Source: Methanoculleus sp. UBA374 (GTDB lineage Archaea > Halobacteriota > Methanomicrobia > Methanomicrobiales > Methanoculleaceae). From it: a stretch of DNA of 23,200 nt. Both the position numbers and the translations under genes were made by a program. Below are positions 14,745 to 23,068 of this stretch, piece after piece. How positions within the stretch are numbered: the stretch's first letter is position 1; each line of letters starts with the position of its first letter. The stretch covers positions 109,966-133,165 of the forward strand of contig DAYL01000013.1 of the NCBI GenBank assembly GCA_002508705.1, written 5' to 3'. The notes beneath the pieces were generated by a model, which saw only the letters and a list, made by a program, of their open reading frames with translations, did no database searches and was not told the DNA's origin.

Positions 14745-14948
14745 ATGGCAATCTTTCGTGCAAAGGAAGTGAAACAACTCTCCGACGTCGAATTGCTCGA
14801 GCAGGAGCAGAAACTATTCCTCGAACTGGTCCAGGAGCGAGGAAAAGTCAGCGCCGGCGGTGCCACAGAGAACCCCGGGAGGATTCGCGAGGTCAGAAGG
14901 ACGATCGCGCGCATTCTGACCGAGAAAAACGCACGGAGGAACGCATGA
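14745..14948 (+). CDS. rpl29: 50S ribosomal protein L29 (uL29)
   Basis: L29 is a small two-helix protein at the tunnel exit next to L23. The 67 residues match the family: AKEVKQLSDVELLEQEQKLF, GRIREVRRTIARILTE. The ATG follows the S3 stop with no gap and GGAGG lies upstream within S3. It overlaps the next gene as ATGA. Many archaea place a sui1/eIF1 homologue after L29; it is absent here. Confidence 0.95.
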   Translation: MAIFRAKEVKQLSDVELLEQEQKLFLELVQERGKVSAGGATENPGRIREVRRTIARILTEKNARRNA

Positions 14949-15217
14949 TCTCTCCCCAGAACGTCCTGCGGCACGAACTCATCGGCCTGGACGTTCTGGT
15001 AACCCGTGCAAGCAACCCGGGTCATGCCGGGGTCTCGGGTCGCATCATCGATGAGACCAGAAACACCCTGGTTATCATGACCCGGCGGGGAGAGAAGCGG
15101 ATACCGAAACGGTTCAGCGTATTCCGCCTCCGGCTCCCGGACGGCACGACCGTCGATGTGGACGGTTCGAGCCTGGAGACACAACCGGAACGGCGGATCA
15201 CTGCGCGGATCAGATAA
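14945..15217 (+). CDS. rnp1: RNase P protein component 1 (Rpp29/Pop4)
   Basis: Rpp29 is one of the protein subunits of archaeal RNase P, which matures tRNA 5' ends; it pairs with Rpp21 and binds the specificity domain of the RNA. The 90 residues form the Sm-like barrel of the family, with HELIGLDVLVTRASNPGH and GRIIDETRNTLVIMTRRGEKR, followed by IPKRFSVFRLRLPDGTTVDVDG (recognisable in its parts). GGAGG precedes the ATG, which overlaps the L29 stop. Its place inside the ribosomal operon is standard for Euryarchaeota. Confidence 0.93.
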   Translation: MISPQNVLRHELIGLDVLVTRASNPGHAGVSGRIIDETRNTLVIMTRRGEKRIPKRFSVFRLRLPDGTTVDVDGSSLETQPERRITARIR

Positions 15218-15230
15218 AAGAGGATGAATA

Positions 15231-15557
15231 ATGGCACGAAACATTGGATTGGACGTCCCCATTCCGGAAACGGAATGTGAAGACGCAAATTGTCCGTTTC
15301 ACGGCACTTTGCCGGTACGCGGCCAGGTGATTACCGGCAAAGTCGTGAGCGACCGTATGAACGGTACCGTCGTCGTGGAGCATGAGTTCCTCCACTACGT
15401 CAAGAAGTATAAGCGGTACGAGAAACGCAGGTCCCGATACCATGCCCACAGCACGCCCTGCATCAACGCGGGCGTCGGCGACGTGGTCCGGATCGCAGAA
15501 TGCAGACCGCTTTCGAAGACAAAGAACTTTGTGGTGGTCGAGGTGATGAAGGAATGA
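15231..15557 (+). CDS. rps17: 30S ribosomal protein S17 (uS17)
   Basis: S17 is an OB-fold primary binder of 16S rRNA. The 108 residues include the archaeal N-terminal extension with [17 protein letters not shown] (Cys16 and Cys21) and the core [55 protein letters not shown] (seen as separate motifs). GAGGATGA precedes the ATG. Its stop overlaps the L14 start. Confidence 0.95.
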   Translation: MARNIGLDVPIPETECEDANCPFHGTLPVRGQVITGKVVSDRMNGTVVVEHEFLHYVKKYKRYEKRRSRYHAHSTPCINAGVGDVVRIAECRPLSKTKNFVVVEVMKE

Positions 15558-15952
15558 AGGCGATGCAGGCAACCATTCCGCGCGCACTCGCCACCGGCTC
15601 ACAGATGGTCTGTTCCGACAACACCGGCGCACGGCTCGTGGAGATCGTCTCGGTCGACGGTTACCACGGGGTTCGGCGCCGGCAGCCCTGCATGGGCGTC
15701 GGCGACATCGCGACCGTGAGCGTCAAGAAGGGCACCCCCGATATGCGGAGGAAACTCGAGAAGGCGGTGGTAATCCGGCAGAAGAAGGAGATCCGCCGCC
15801 CGAACGGCATCCGGCTCTCGTTCGAGGACAACGCCATGGTGCTCATCAACGATAACGGGGAGCCGAAGGGAACGGAGATCAAGGGTGCCGTCCCCCGTGA
15901 GATCGCGGAGCGATACCCCAAGATCGCCTCCATGGCGACGATCATCGTGTAA
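15554..15952 (+). CDS. rpl14: 50S ribosomal protein L14 (uL14)
   Basis: L14 lies at the subunit interface. The 132 residues carry the family segment [20 protein letters not shown] and the end [20 protein letters not shown]. The frame is open upstream inside S17, but the ATG at 15554 overlaps the S17 stop (ATGA) and has GAGGTGA seven bases before it, so it is chosen; an ATG nine bases later is also possible. Confidence 0.95.
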   Translation: MKAMQATIPRALATGSQMVCSDNTGARLVEIVSVDGYHGVRRRQPCMGVGDIATVSVKKGTPDMRRKLEKAVVIRQKKEIRRPNGIRLSFEDNAMVLINDNGEPKGTEIKGAVPREIAERYPKIASMATIIV

Positions 15953-15967
15953 GGTGTGGTGAAAAAG

Positions 15968-16333
15968 ATGGTACGCATGGTCAGTACACAACCGAGAAAA
16001 CAGCGCAAGGCGCGTTACAACGCACCGAACCACACCCGGGGCCGGTTCCTCTCTGCATCACTTGCCCCCGAACTTCGCGGGAAATACAACACCCGGCGGA
16101 CCCGTGTGGTCAAGGGCGACACTGTCAAGGTGCTCCGTGGAGACTTCGCCGGGGATGAAGGCGTCGTCGACTCGGTGGATATGAAGGTATGCCGGGTGAT
16201 CGTGCACGGCGTGATGGTGACGAAGGCTGACGGAACCGAGGTTCCCCGTCCTATCGACCCCTCGAACGTGCAGATCACGAAGCTCAACCTGAAAGACAAA
16301 CTTCGTGAGGAGAGACTCGGAGGCGGAGCATAA
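15968..16333 (+). CDS. rpl24: 50S ribosomal protein L24 (uL24)
   Basis: L24 starts large-subunit assembly and sits near the tunnel exit. The 121 residues begin MVRMVSTQPRKQRKARYNAP, the archaeal start, and include a KOW motif in VVKGDTVKVLRGDFAGDEG. The ATG at 15968 has GTGGTGA five bases before it; an upstream in-frame GTG (15956) would absorb that ribosome site, and an ATG at 15977 is a less likely alternative. The stop TAA overlaps the S4e start. Confidence 0.94.
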   Translation: MVRMVSTQPRKQRKARYNAPNHTRGRFLSASLAPELRGKYNTRRTRVVKGDTVKVLRGDFAGDEGVVDSVDMKVCRVIVHGVMVTKADGTEVPRPIDPSNVQITKLNLKDKLREERLGGGA

Positions 16334-17061
16334 TGTCTCACTATCTCAAGCGGCTGGTAGCGCCAGGCTCCTGGCACATCCCGAAGAAAGTACAGAAATT
16401 CGTCATGAAGACCGCCCCGGGCCCCCACAACGCCGGCGCTCTGCCGGTCGGTGTCTGGCTCCGTGAGCATGTCCATCTTGCCGAAAATGCAAGCGAGGTC
16501 CGGAAGATCCTGCACCAGCGGGACATCATCGTCAACGGACGGGCCTGCAGAAACCCGCAGATGGGCCTTGGGGTCTTTGATATCGTCTCAATCCCGAAAC
16601 TCGGGAAGCACTATCGCATCCAGCTCGATGTGCGGGGCAACCTGGTTGCCGTTGAGATTCCGGCGGAGTCCGCGAAGACCAGGCTTTGCAAGATCCGGAA
16701 TAAGACCACGATCCGGGGCGGCAAGGTACAGTTGAACCTTGCATTCGGTGCGAACATCCTCGCCGACAACACCTACAAGGCAAAAGACTCCATTGTGGTG
16801 ACTCTCGGAACGGACGGCGAAGACAGGTTCCGGATCGTCGACCACTTCCCCTTCGCGGAGGGCAATGTAGCCACAATCGTCGGCGGAAAGCACTCCGGCA
16901 GGGTAGGCAGGATCGTTGAGATCATCCGGACCGCGAGTTCCGGACAAAACCGCGTCATCCTCATGGATGACTCGGCAAACGAGCAGTTCGAAACCATTGA
17001 AGATTACATCTTCATGGTCGGCCGCTCCGGAATTGCACCTGAACTGGAGGCCCTGGCATGA
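16333..17061 (+). CDS. rps4e: 30S ribosomal protein S4e (eS4)
   Basis: S4e is an archaeal/eukaryotic small-subunit protein with no bacterial equivalent. The 242 residues have the S4 RNA-binding helix region ([20 protein letters not shown], about 41-60), then a central domain and a KOW segment ([20 protein letters not shown], about 176-195). GGAGG precedes the ATG and the start overlaps the L24 stop. The presence of S4e at this place is diagnostic of an archaeal spc cluster. Confidence 0.96.
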   Translation: MSHYLKRLVAPGSWHIPKKVQKFVMKTAPGPHNAGALPVGVWLREHVHLAENASEVRKILHQRDIIVNGRACRNPQMGLGVFDIVSIPKLGKHYRIQLDVRGNLVAVEIPAESAKTRLCKIRNKTTIRGGKVQLNLAFGANILADNTYKAKDSIVVTLGTDGEDRFRIVDHFPFAEGNVATIVGGKHSGRVGRIVEIIRTASSGQNRVILMDDSANEQFETIEDYIFMVGRSGIAPELEALA

Positions 17062-17561
17062 GCGCAATGAAAGAGATCTACGTCGATAAGGTCGTTGTGC
17101 ATATGGGTGTCGGGGAGAGCGGCGAGCGGCTGGTCAAGGCCGAAGACCTCGTGAAGCAGATCACCGGCCAGAAGCCCGTCCGCACCGTCGCCAAGCGGAC
17201 CCAGCCGGCGTTCGGCATCCGGAAGGGTGCCCCCATCGGGTGCAAGGTAACCCTGCGCCGGGAGAACGCCGAGAAGTTCGTCAGGACCGCTCTCGATATC
17301 GTTGATCGGCGGCTTGCACTCTCTCAGTTCGACCGGACCGGCAACGTCTCGTTCGGCATTGAGGAGCATACCGACTTCCCGGGCATGTCCTACGACCCGG
17401 CGATCGGTATCTATGGGATGGATATCAACGTGGTGCTCGAATACAAAGGTGTGCGGATTGCACGCCGGAGCGTCGAGCGCAGGAAACTGCCGATGGATCA
17501 GAAAGTGACGAAAGAGGACGCCGTCGCGTTCATGCGCGAGCGCTACCAGGTGGAGGTGTAA
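17058..17561 (+). CDS. rpl5: 50S ribosomal protein L5 (uL5)
   Basis: L5 binds 5S rRNA and contacts P-site tRNA. The 167 residues include [40 protein letters not shown] and [15 protein letters not shown], all in the expected order for the archaeal protein. The first ATG at 17058 overlaps the S4e stop as ATGA with GGAGG upstream; a second ATG at 17067 gives MKEIYVDK and is possible. Confidence 0.95.
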   Translation: MSAMKEIYVDKVVVHMGVGESGERLVKAEDLVKQITGQKPVRTVAKRTQPAFGIRKGAPIGCKVTLRRENAEKFVRTALDIVDRRLALSQFDRTGNVSFGIEEHTDFPGMSYDPAIGIYGMDINVVLEYKGVRIARRSVERRKLPMDQKVTKEDAVAFMRERYQVEV

Positions 17562-17563
17562 GG

Positions 17564-17743
17564 ATGGCAGAAGAGTCTGGAGCACCGTCAGCGGGCGAGC
17601 ATGTAAGAAAGTTCGGCCGTGGTGCGAACGAGTGCCGCATCTGTGGTCGGAAGCAGGGCCTTGTGCGTAAATACGGCATCTACTTCTGCCGTCAGTGCTT
17701 CCGCGAATGGGCGGGAAAGATGGGCTTCAAGAAGATGAACTAG
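17564..17743 (+). CDS. rps14: 30S ribosomal protein S14, zinc-ribbon type (uS14)
   Basis: A 59-residue protein read directly from the sequence between L5 and S8. It contains [20 protein letters not shown] and [16 protein letters not shown], with four zinc ligands Cys24, Cys27, Cys42 and Cys45. S14 joins the head of the small subunit near the decoding site. The ATG begins two bases after the L5 stop, served by GGAGGTG at the end of L5. The N-terminal dozen residues ([12 protein letters not shown]) are a small extension beyond the usual ~50-residue zinc form. Confidence 0.95.
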   Translation: MAEESGAPSAGEHVRKFGRGANECRICGRKQGLVRKYGIYFCRQCFREWAGKMGFKKMN

Positions 17744-17756
17744 GGGTTGAGAGAAT

Positions 17757-18149
17757 ATGGCACGACTGAATCCAATCGCTGACGCGATGAGCACGATCAA
17801 GAATGCCGGCGACTCTGGAAAGAGTGAGGTTATTGTCGAGCCGGTGAGCAAGCTCCTCGGCGCTATGCTCCGCGTTATGCAGGAAAACGGCTTTATCGGC
17901 GGCTTCGAGTTCATCGACGACGGTCGCGGCGGCCAGTTCCGGATCCAACTCTCCGGAACGATCAATAAGTGCGGCGTCATCACCCCCCGGTTCCCGGTGA
18001 CGATGACTGACATGGAATACTGGGAGTCGCAGTACCTCCCGGCAAAGAACTTCGGTATCCTGATTGTCTCCACCTCGAAGGGAGTCATCTCCCACGCAGA
18101 GGCCCGGAGCGCGGGTATCGGCGGGCAACTGCTGGGATACGTCTACTAA
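17757..18149 (+). CDS. rps8: 30S ribosomal protein S8 (uS8)
   Basis: S8 binds the central domain of 16S rRNA. The 130 residues show NPIADAMSTIKNA at the start and the conserved C-terminal STSKGVISHAEARSAGIGGQ, which contacts the rRNA. GGGGTTGA precedes the ATG, 13 bases after the S14 stop. In bacteria S8 regulates the spc operon by binding its mRNA; nothing in this sequence shows that here. Confidence 0.96.
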   Translation: MARLNPIADAMSTIKNAGDSGKSEVIVEPVSKLLGAMLRVMQENGFIGGFEFIDDGRGGQFRIQLSGTINKCGVITPRFPVTMTDMEYWESQYLPAKNFGILIVSTSKGVISHAEARSAGIGGQLLGYVY

Positions 18150-18164
18150 GGGAGGGAAGTGAGT

Positions 18165-18689
18165 ATGGGAATTACACGAAAGGTTGAGATCCCTCCCGGT
18201 GTGGACGTCACGCTCGAGGGCAGTGTGCTCACGGTCTCGGGACCGAAGGGTACACTGACTCGTAATATGCGCTTCCCGCAGATCGACGTCGTGGTCGAAG
18301 ACGGTGAACTCGTCGTCTCCACGGCATCCGATAAGAAGCGGTTCCTTGCCATGAGCGGAACGCTTGAAGCCCACGCAAAGAGCATGATCCGGGGCGTCAC
18401 GGAAGGCTACGAGTACCGCATGAAGGTGGTCTACAGCCACTTCCCGATCCAGTTGAAACTGCAGGGCGGCAGCCTTGAGATCAACAACTTCCTTGGCGAG
18501 AAGCAGCCCCGGATCGCAAAGATCATCGAGGGTGTCAGCGCCAGGGTTGGAAACGATGAAGTGACCCTCACCGGCATCGATAAGGAGAAAGTGGGCAACA
18601 CGGCCGCAAACATCGAACACGCGACCAGGATCACGAAACGTGACCCCCGGGTGTTCCAGGACGGCATCTACATCGTCGAGAGGGCGTGA
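18165..18689 (+). CDS. rpl6: 50S ribosomal protein L6 (uL6)
   Basis: L6 has two similar domains and lies near the factor-binding site. The 174 residues include KVEIPPGVDVTLEGSVLTVS and GPKGTLTRNMRFP in the first domain and a second domain ending in RDPRVFQDGIYIVERA. The ATG at 18165 is eight bases after GGAGGG and is preferred over an in-frame GTG (18159) only two bases from it. The stop overlaps the region just before L32e. Confidence 0.95.
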   Translation: MGITRKVEIPPGVDVTLEGSVLTVSGPKGTLTRNMRFPQIDVVVEDGELVVSTASDKKRFLAMSGTLEAHAKSMIRGVTEGYEYRMKVVYSHFPIQLKLQGGSLEINNFLGEKQPRIAKIIEGVSARVGNDEVTLTGIDKEKVGNTAANIEHATRITKRDPRVFQDGIYIVERA

Positions 18690-18694
18690 AAGAG

Positions 18695-19129
18695 ATGGAT
18701 GAGATACGAAGATTGATCCGCGTCCGCACCCGGCACAACAAGCCTGCCTTTAAGAGGCGGGGTCTTCACCGCAAAGCGAGACTGGAAGATGTCTGGCGGC
18801 GTCCGCGTGGTCTACAGAGCAAGCAGAGAGCGCAGTTCAAAGCAAAGGGTGCACATCCCCGGCCGGGGTACGGAAGCCCCGTCACCATCCGTGGCATGCA
18901 CCCGAGCGGCTATGAGGAAGTGCGGGTCTTTACCCCTGCAGAACTTGTGGGACTGATCCCGGAGACTCAGGCCGTCCGGATTGCCGGATCGGTGGGTAAC
19001 AGGAAACGCGGCGAAATTCAGGCGCGGGCCATGGAACTGGGACTCAAGGTGCTGAACGCAAAGGACCTTACCCGTGCGGCGGAGGCTCCTGTTGCCGAAA
19101 CCGAAGAGGAGGTGACCGAGGATGAGTGA
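18695..19129 (+). CDS. rpl32e: 50S ribosomal protein L32e (eL32)
   Basis: L32e is an archaeal/eukaryotic large-subunit protein. The 144 residues begin MDEIRRLIRVRTRHNKPAFK and contain WRRPRGLQSKQR and GYGSPVTIRGMHPSGYEEV. The C-terminus carries an acidic tail (AETEEEVTEDE). An upstream in-frame GTG overlaps the L6 stop, but the ATG at 18695 gives the better start. The end overlaps L19e by eight bases. Confidence 0.94.
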   Translation: MDEIRRLIRVRTRHNKPAFKRRGLHRKARLEDVWRRPRGLQSKQRAQFKAKGAHPRPGYGSPVTIRGMHPSGYEEVRVFTPAELVGLIPETQAVRIAGSVGNRKRGEIQARAMELGLKVLNAKDLTRAAEAPVAETEEEVTEDE

Positions 19130-19574
19130 CCTAGCCGGTCAGAGGCGAATGGCAGCCGCCATCCTCAAGTGTGGTGCCAACCGCGTCTGGTTCGACCCCG
19201 AGCGCCAGGCCGATATTGAGGCGGCTATCTCCAGAAACGATCTGCGCGAACTCATCGAAAACGGTGCGATCAAGGCCCACATCATCAAAGGAAACAGCCG
19301 GGGCAGGACACGGGCACGGACGGCAAAGCGTTCGTACGGTCACCGGAAAGGACCGGGGAGCCGAAAAGGTGCCGCCGGAGCCCGGAGTTCCAGTAAGCGG
19401 ATGTGGATCGGTAAGATCCGGGCGCAGCGCCGCGTCCTGCGCGAGATGCGTGATGACGGCAGAATCGACCGGAGCCTCTACCGCGTGATGTACCGGCGGG
19501 CTTCCGGAGGCCAGTTCCGGAGTGTGTCGCACCTTGCGGCTCACGTTGAGACGATGGCAGGGAGGATGAGATAA
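19122..19574 (+). CDS. rpl19e: 50S ribosomal protein L19e (eL19)
   Basis: L19e bridges the subunits and has no bacterial counterpart. The 150 residues include QRRMAAAILKCGANRVWFDP, GRTRARTAKRSYGHRKGPGS and the long basic helix RAQRRVLREMRDDGRIDRSL. A full GGAGGTGA ribosome site lies seven bases before the ATG, inside L32e. The stop TAA overlaps the L18 start. Confidence 0.96.
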   Translation: MSDLAGQRRMAAAILKCGANRVWFDPERQADIEAAISRNDLRELIENGAIKAHIIKGNSRGRTRARTAKRSYGHRKGPGSRKGAAGARSSSKRMWIGKIRAQRRVLREMRDDGRIDRSLYRVMYRRASGGQFRSVSHLAAHVETMAGRMR

Positions 19575-20101
19575 TGGCAACCGGCCCAAGATATTTCGTG
19601 CCCTTCCGGAGAAGGCACGAGGGTAAGACTGATTACTACAAGCGGATGTCGCTCCTGTCGTCAGGAACCCCGAGAATGGTCGTCCGGAAGACGAACCGGC
19701 AGATCATCGTGCAACTGGTCGTCCCCGAGACTGAGGGAGACTGCACCCTGGTGGCTGCATACTCGGCTGAACTCGCCGGTTACGGCTATGCAGGATCGGC
19801 CGCAAGCACCCCGGCAGCTTACCTGACCGGGATGCTGTTTGCGGTCAAAGCGTTGAACGCAGGGTATGATGAGGCAATCCTGGATCTCGGGCTTGCCCGG
19901 GCAAAACCCGGAGCGCGCGTCTTTGCTGCTCTCAAGGGGGCAGTGGACGGCGGTCTCGACATTCCCTACGGTGAAGAGATCCTCCCCGACGAGGAGCGGC
20001 TCAAAGGCGCCCACATTGCCGGGTATGCTCCCGAGCGGGCGGGGGACCTGGTAGCGAATGTAGAGGCTGTGGCTCTGGCCATCAAGAAGGAGCTGGTGTA
20101 G
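19574..20101 (+). CDS. rpl18: 50S ribosomal protein L18 (uL18)
   Basis: L18 binds 5S rRNA together with L5. The 175 residues match the longer archaeal form: YFVPFRRRHEGKTDYYKRM, a central segment LDLGLARAKPGARVFAALKG and the tail with PDEERLKGAHIAGYA. GGAGGATGA precedes the ATG. Confidence 0.95.
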   Translation: MATGPRYFVPFRRRHEGKTDYYKRMSLLSSGTPRMVVRKTNRQIIVQLVVPETEGDCTLVAAYSAELAGYGYAGSAASTPAAYLTGMLFAVKALNAGYDEAILDLGLARAKPGARVFAALKGAVDGGLDIPYGEEILPDEERLKGAHIAGYAPERAGDLVANVEAVALAIKKELV

Positions 20102-20104
20102 ACA

Positions 20105-20722
20105 ATGGCATACGTACAGGAAGAATGGATTCCGCTCACCGGTCTCGGGCGCATGGTCGCTGCCGGCGAGATCACCAGTATCGATGAGGTGCTCGCAAGC
20201 GGCAGACCGATCAAGGAGCCCCAGATCGTCGATCTCCTCCTGCCCGACCTGGAGGACGAGGTCCTGGACATCAATATGGTCCAGCGTATGACCGACTCGG
20301 GTCGCCGTGTGAAGTTCCGCACCGTCGTAGTGGTCGGCAACCGGAACGGTTACGTCGGGTTCGGCCGGGGCAAGGACGCTCAGGTGGGTAACGCGATCCA
20401 GAAAGCAATCGTAAACGCAAAACTGAACCTCATCAAGGTCTCCCGGGGATGCGGGAGCTGGGAGTGCGGTTGCGATACCGCTCACTCGATTCCCATGGAG
20501 GTGACCGGCAAGGCGGGCAGCGTCCGGGTGACGCTGAAACCCGCCCCGCAGGGAATCGGTCTCGTGACCGGGGATATCCCGAAGAAGGTCCTGCAACTTG
20601 CAGGCATCAAGGATGTCTGGGCCTTCAACCGGGGACAGACCCGGACGACCATCAACTATGCCCAGGCGACGTTCGAGGCGCTTCGGCAGACGAGTCTCGT
20701 CAGGATTGGAGGGACGGAGTAA
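20105..20722 (+). CDS. rps5: 30S ribosomal protein S5 (uS5)
   Basis: S5 acts in decoding fidelity and mRNA entry. The 205 residues have the S5 double-stranded RNA-binding domain (about 54-120) with [20 protein letters not shown], then the archaeal GCGSWECGC segment and the C-terminal S5 domain with [20 protein letters not shown]. The ATG lies three bases after the L18 stop. Confidence 0.96.
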   Translation: MAYVQEEWIPLTGLGRMVAAGEITSIDEVLASGRPIKEPQIVDLLLPDLEDEVLDINMVQRMTDSGRRVKFRTVVVVGNRNGYVGFGRGKDAQVGNAIQKAIVNAKLNLIKVSRGCGSWECGCDTAHSIPMEVTGKAGSVRVTLKPAPQGIGLVTGDIPKKVLQLAGIKDVWAFNRGQTRTTINYAQATFEALRQTSLVRIGGTE

Positions 20723-21184
20723 ATGTATGCGGTAGTGCAGGTCCGCGGCGTGGTTAATACCAACCGTGAGATCAAAGATACGCTGAAGATGCTCCGTCTG
20801 CACCACATCAACCACTGCGTCCTCGTGCCCGATACCCCGGCGTACCTCGGCATGATTCGCAAGGTCAAGGACTTCGTGGCGTACGGCGAGGTTGACAGAG
20901 ACACTCTGGCCACCCTCCTGCGCACCCGGGGCAGACTGACCGGGAACGAGCGGCTGACCGACGATTACGTCCGCGCGCATACCCCGTATGCGGGCATCGA
21001 GGAATTTGCAACAGCGCTTTGCAGCGGTGAGACAACGTTCCGTGATCTGGCCGAGATCAAACCGGTGTTGAGACTACATCCTCCACGAAAGGGCTATAAT
21101 ACAATCAAACGAACCTTTCAACAGGGAGGGGCGCTCGGCTACTATGGTCCCCAGATCAACGATCTCCTCTACAAGATGAGGTGA
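20723..21184 (+). CDS. rpl30: 50S ribosomal protein L30 (uL30, long archaeal form)
   Basis: The 153 residues are the archaeal form, about twice the bacterial length. They show VQVRGVVNTNREIKDTLKML, INHCVLVPDTPAYLGMIRKV and the C-terminal HPPRKGYNTIKRTFQQGGALG. The ATG follows the S5 stop directly, with GGAGGGACGGAG upstream. Confidence 0.95.
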   Translation: MYAVVQVRGVVNTNREIKDTLKMLRLHHINHCVLVPDTPAYLGMIRKVKDFVAYGEVDRDTLATLLRTRGRLTGNERLTDDYVRAHTPYAGIEEFATALCSGETTFRDLAEIKPVLRLHPPRKGYNTIKRTFQQGGALGYYGPQINDLLYKMR

Positions 21185-21188
21185 AACA

Positions 21189-21614
21189 ATGCCCGTAAAC
21201 AAGCGATCAAAATACAGGGGTTCACGGACCTGTGGCGGCGGCACGCACAAAAATCGACGTGGCGCCGGAAACAGGGGTGGACGTGGTAGAGCCGGCCAGC
21301 GCGACCACCGCTTCTCCCACTTCTACCTGAAGGGCGAGATAGCCAACGGTAAGCACGGTTTCGTCAACAAGACTTCCGTGCCGGTATCCGCTCTCGACGT
21401 CGGGGAGATCGACCAGATGGCTGAAGCGCTGCTCCAGGAGGGGCTTGCTATCCGGGAGGGCGACCTTATTACTCTCGACGCCACCGCGATCGGCATCGAG
21501 AAAGTGCTCGGCGGCGGCAGAGTCACACATAAACTGAGTATCTCCGCCCGGGAGTTTTCAGCACGGGCCCGGGCTAAAATTGAGGAGATGGGCGGTCAGA
21601 CAACGACCGCCTGA
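21189..21614 (+). CDS. rpl15: 50S ribosomal protein L15 (uL15)
   Basis: L15 is a late-assembly large-subunit protein with a basic, glycine-rich N-terminus, seen here as GSRTCGGGTHKNRRGAGNRG. The C-terminal globular domain contains GGGRVTHKLSISAREFS. The 141 residues fit the archaeal family. GAGGTGA precedes the ATG. Confidence 0.95.
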   Translation: MPVNKRSKYRGSRTCGGGTHKNRRGAGNRGGRGRAGQRDHRFSHFYLKGEIANGKHGFVNKTSVPVSALDVGEIDQMAEALLQEGLAIREGDLITLDATAIGIEKVLGGGRVTHKLSISAREFSARARAKIEEMGGQTTTA

Positions 21615-21634
21615 TCTTCTTTTCAGGTGAAACT

Positions 21635-23068
21635 ATGGGAGATCTGCTGGATAGATTTGAACCAATCCTTGCAGCGATGCCTGCAGTCCGGAGTCCGGAG
21701 GGGCACGTCCACTTCAAGAACAAACTCATGTGGACGCTTGCAATTCTTCTCCTCTACTTCGCATTGACGAATATCGATATCTTTGGACTCTCTCCGCAGT
21801 CACAGGATATTTTTGGAATGTACCGCGCCCTGCTTGCCGGTGCGAGCGGTTCGCTTCTGCATCTCGGTATCGGGCCGATCGTCACCGCGTCGATCGTGCT
21901 GCAGTTGCTCAAGGGCGCTGGAATCCTGCAGATCGACACCAGTGAAGCACGCGGCCAGGTCATGTACATGGGCCTGCAGAAGATGCTCATCTTCGTGATG
22001 ATCATCGTCGAAGGGTTCCCCATGGTCGCGAGCGGTCTGATGCTGCCCGACCCGTCGGTGGCGGCCCTGTTCTTCGGCGGCAATACGTTCACGGTCTCGC
22101 TCCTGATCTTCCTCCAGCTCTGCCTCGGCGGACTCCTGGTGGTGCTGATGGACGAGGTCGTCACCAAGTGGGGTATTGGCTCGGGTGTGGGTCTCTTCAT
22201 CGTTGCAGGAGTTTCCCAGGGCCTGGTGAACGGCTTCCTGAACTGGCAGACTGGCACCGATCCCTTCCCGATCGGGTTCTTCCCGAGGCTCTTCGCCATA
22301 GCGACGTCGGGGGCGAACTTCCTTCAGTACTTCGGCACGGACTTGCTTGCCCTCCTCACGACGGTCATCATCTTCATGGTCATCGTCTACGTGGAGTCGA
22401 CCCGTATCGAGATCCCGCTTGCGCATACCGCCGTCCGCGGCGCCCGCGCGCGTTTTCCGGTGAAGCTCATCTATGCAAGCGTTCTGCCGATGATTCTCGT
22501 CCGGGTGCTGCAGGCGAACGTCCAGATGATCGGGATGCTCCTCTCCAACGCCGGGATAACGATCCTCGGCGAGTTCCAGGATCAGCAGCCGATAAACGGC
22601 CTCATGTGGTTCATTGCGCCGATCAACCAGCCGACGGACTGGATGTGGTGGCTCTCCGACCTCGGGCACGCCCCCTGGGAGATCCTCATGCGGATGGGTA
22701 TCGATGTCCTCGTCATGGTGATCGGGGGTGCGATCTTCGCGCTCTTCTGGGTCAAGACCGCAGGACTCGACTCAAAGGACGTGGCCCGGCAGATCCAGAG
22801 GAGCGGGATGCATATCCCCGGTTACCGCCGGAACGCTCAGGTGCTTGAGAAGTACCTCGACCGTTACATCCCGCGGGTCACCGTCATCGGCGGTGTGTTC
22901 ATCGGGGTTCTCTCGGTCGTTGCGAACCTCTTCGGTGTCGTCGGTGCGGTCGGAGGTACCGGCCTGCTGCTTGCGGTGAGCATCACCTATCGGCTCTATG
23001 AAGAGGTCGCAAGCCAGCAGATCATGGAGATGTACCCGTTCATGCGGTCGTTCTTCGGCAAGGAATGA
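21635..23068 (+). CDS. secY: preprotein translocase subunit SecY
   Basis: SecY is the channel of the Sec translocon in the cytoplasmic membrane, working with SecE and Sec61-beta. The 477 residues contain about ten hydrophobic segments: TM1 includes MWTLAILLLYFALTNIDIFG, then LLHLGIGPIVTASIVLQLLK near the lateral gate, and IPLAHTAVRGARARFPVKLI as part of the cytosolic loop that contacts ribosomes. The end EVASQQIMEMYPFMRSFFG matches archaeal SecY. AGGTGA precedes the ATG, 20 bases after L15, with a T-rich stretch between. SecY commonly closes this cluster before adk; no adk is in view. Confidence 0.97.
   Translation: MGDLLDRFEPILAAMPAVRSPEGHVHFKNKLMWTLAILLLYFALTNIDIFGLSPQSQDIFGMYRALLAGASGSLLHLGIGPIVTASIVLQLLKGAGILQIDTSEARGQVMYMGLQKMLIFVMIIVEGFPMVASGLMLPDPSVAALFFGGNTFTVSLLIFLQLCLGGLLVVLMDEVVTKWGIGSGVGLFIVAGVSQGLVNGFLNWQTGTDPFPIGFFPRLFAIATSGANFLQYFGTDLLALLTTVIIFMVIVYVESTRIEIPLAHTAVRGARARFPVKLIYASVLPMILVRVLQANVQMIGMLLSNAGITILGEFQDQQPINGLMWFIAPINQPTDWMWWLSDLGHAPWEILMRMGIDVLVMVIGGAIFALFWVKTAGLDSKDVARQIQRSGMHIPGYRRNAQVLEKYLDRYIPRVTVIGGVFIGVLSVVANLFGVVGAVGGTGLLLAVSITYRLYEEVASQQIMEMYPFMRSFFGKE

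Noticed and set aside
13845..14777. 310-codon minus-strand frame across L22 and S3
   Set aside because: Antisense of well-recognised ribosomal protein genes.
19661..20980. 439-codon minus-strand frame across L18, S5 and L30
   Set aside because: Antisense to three well-recognised ribosomal protein genes; long only because of high-GC codon structure.
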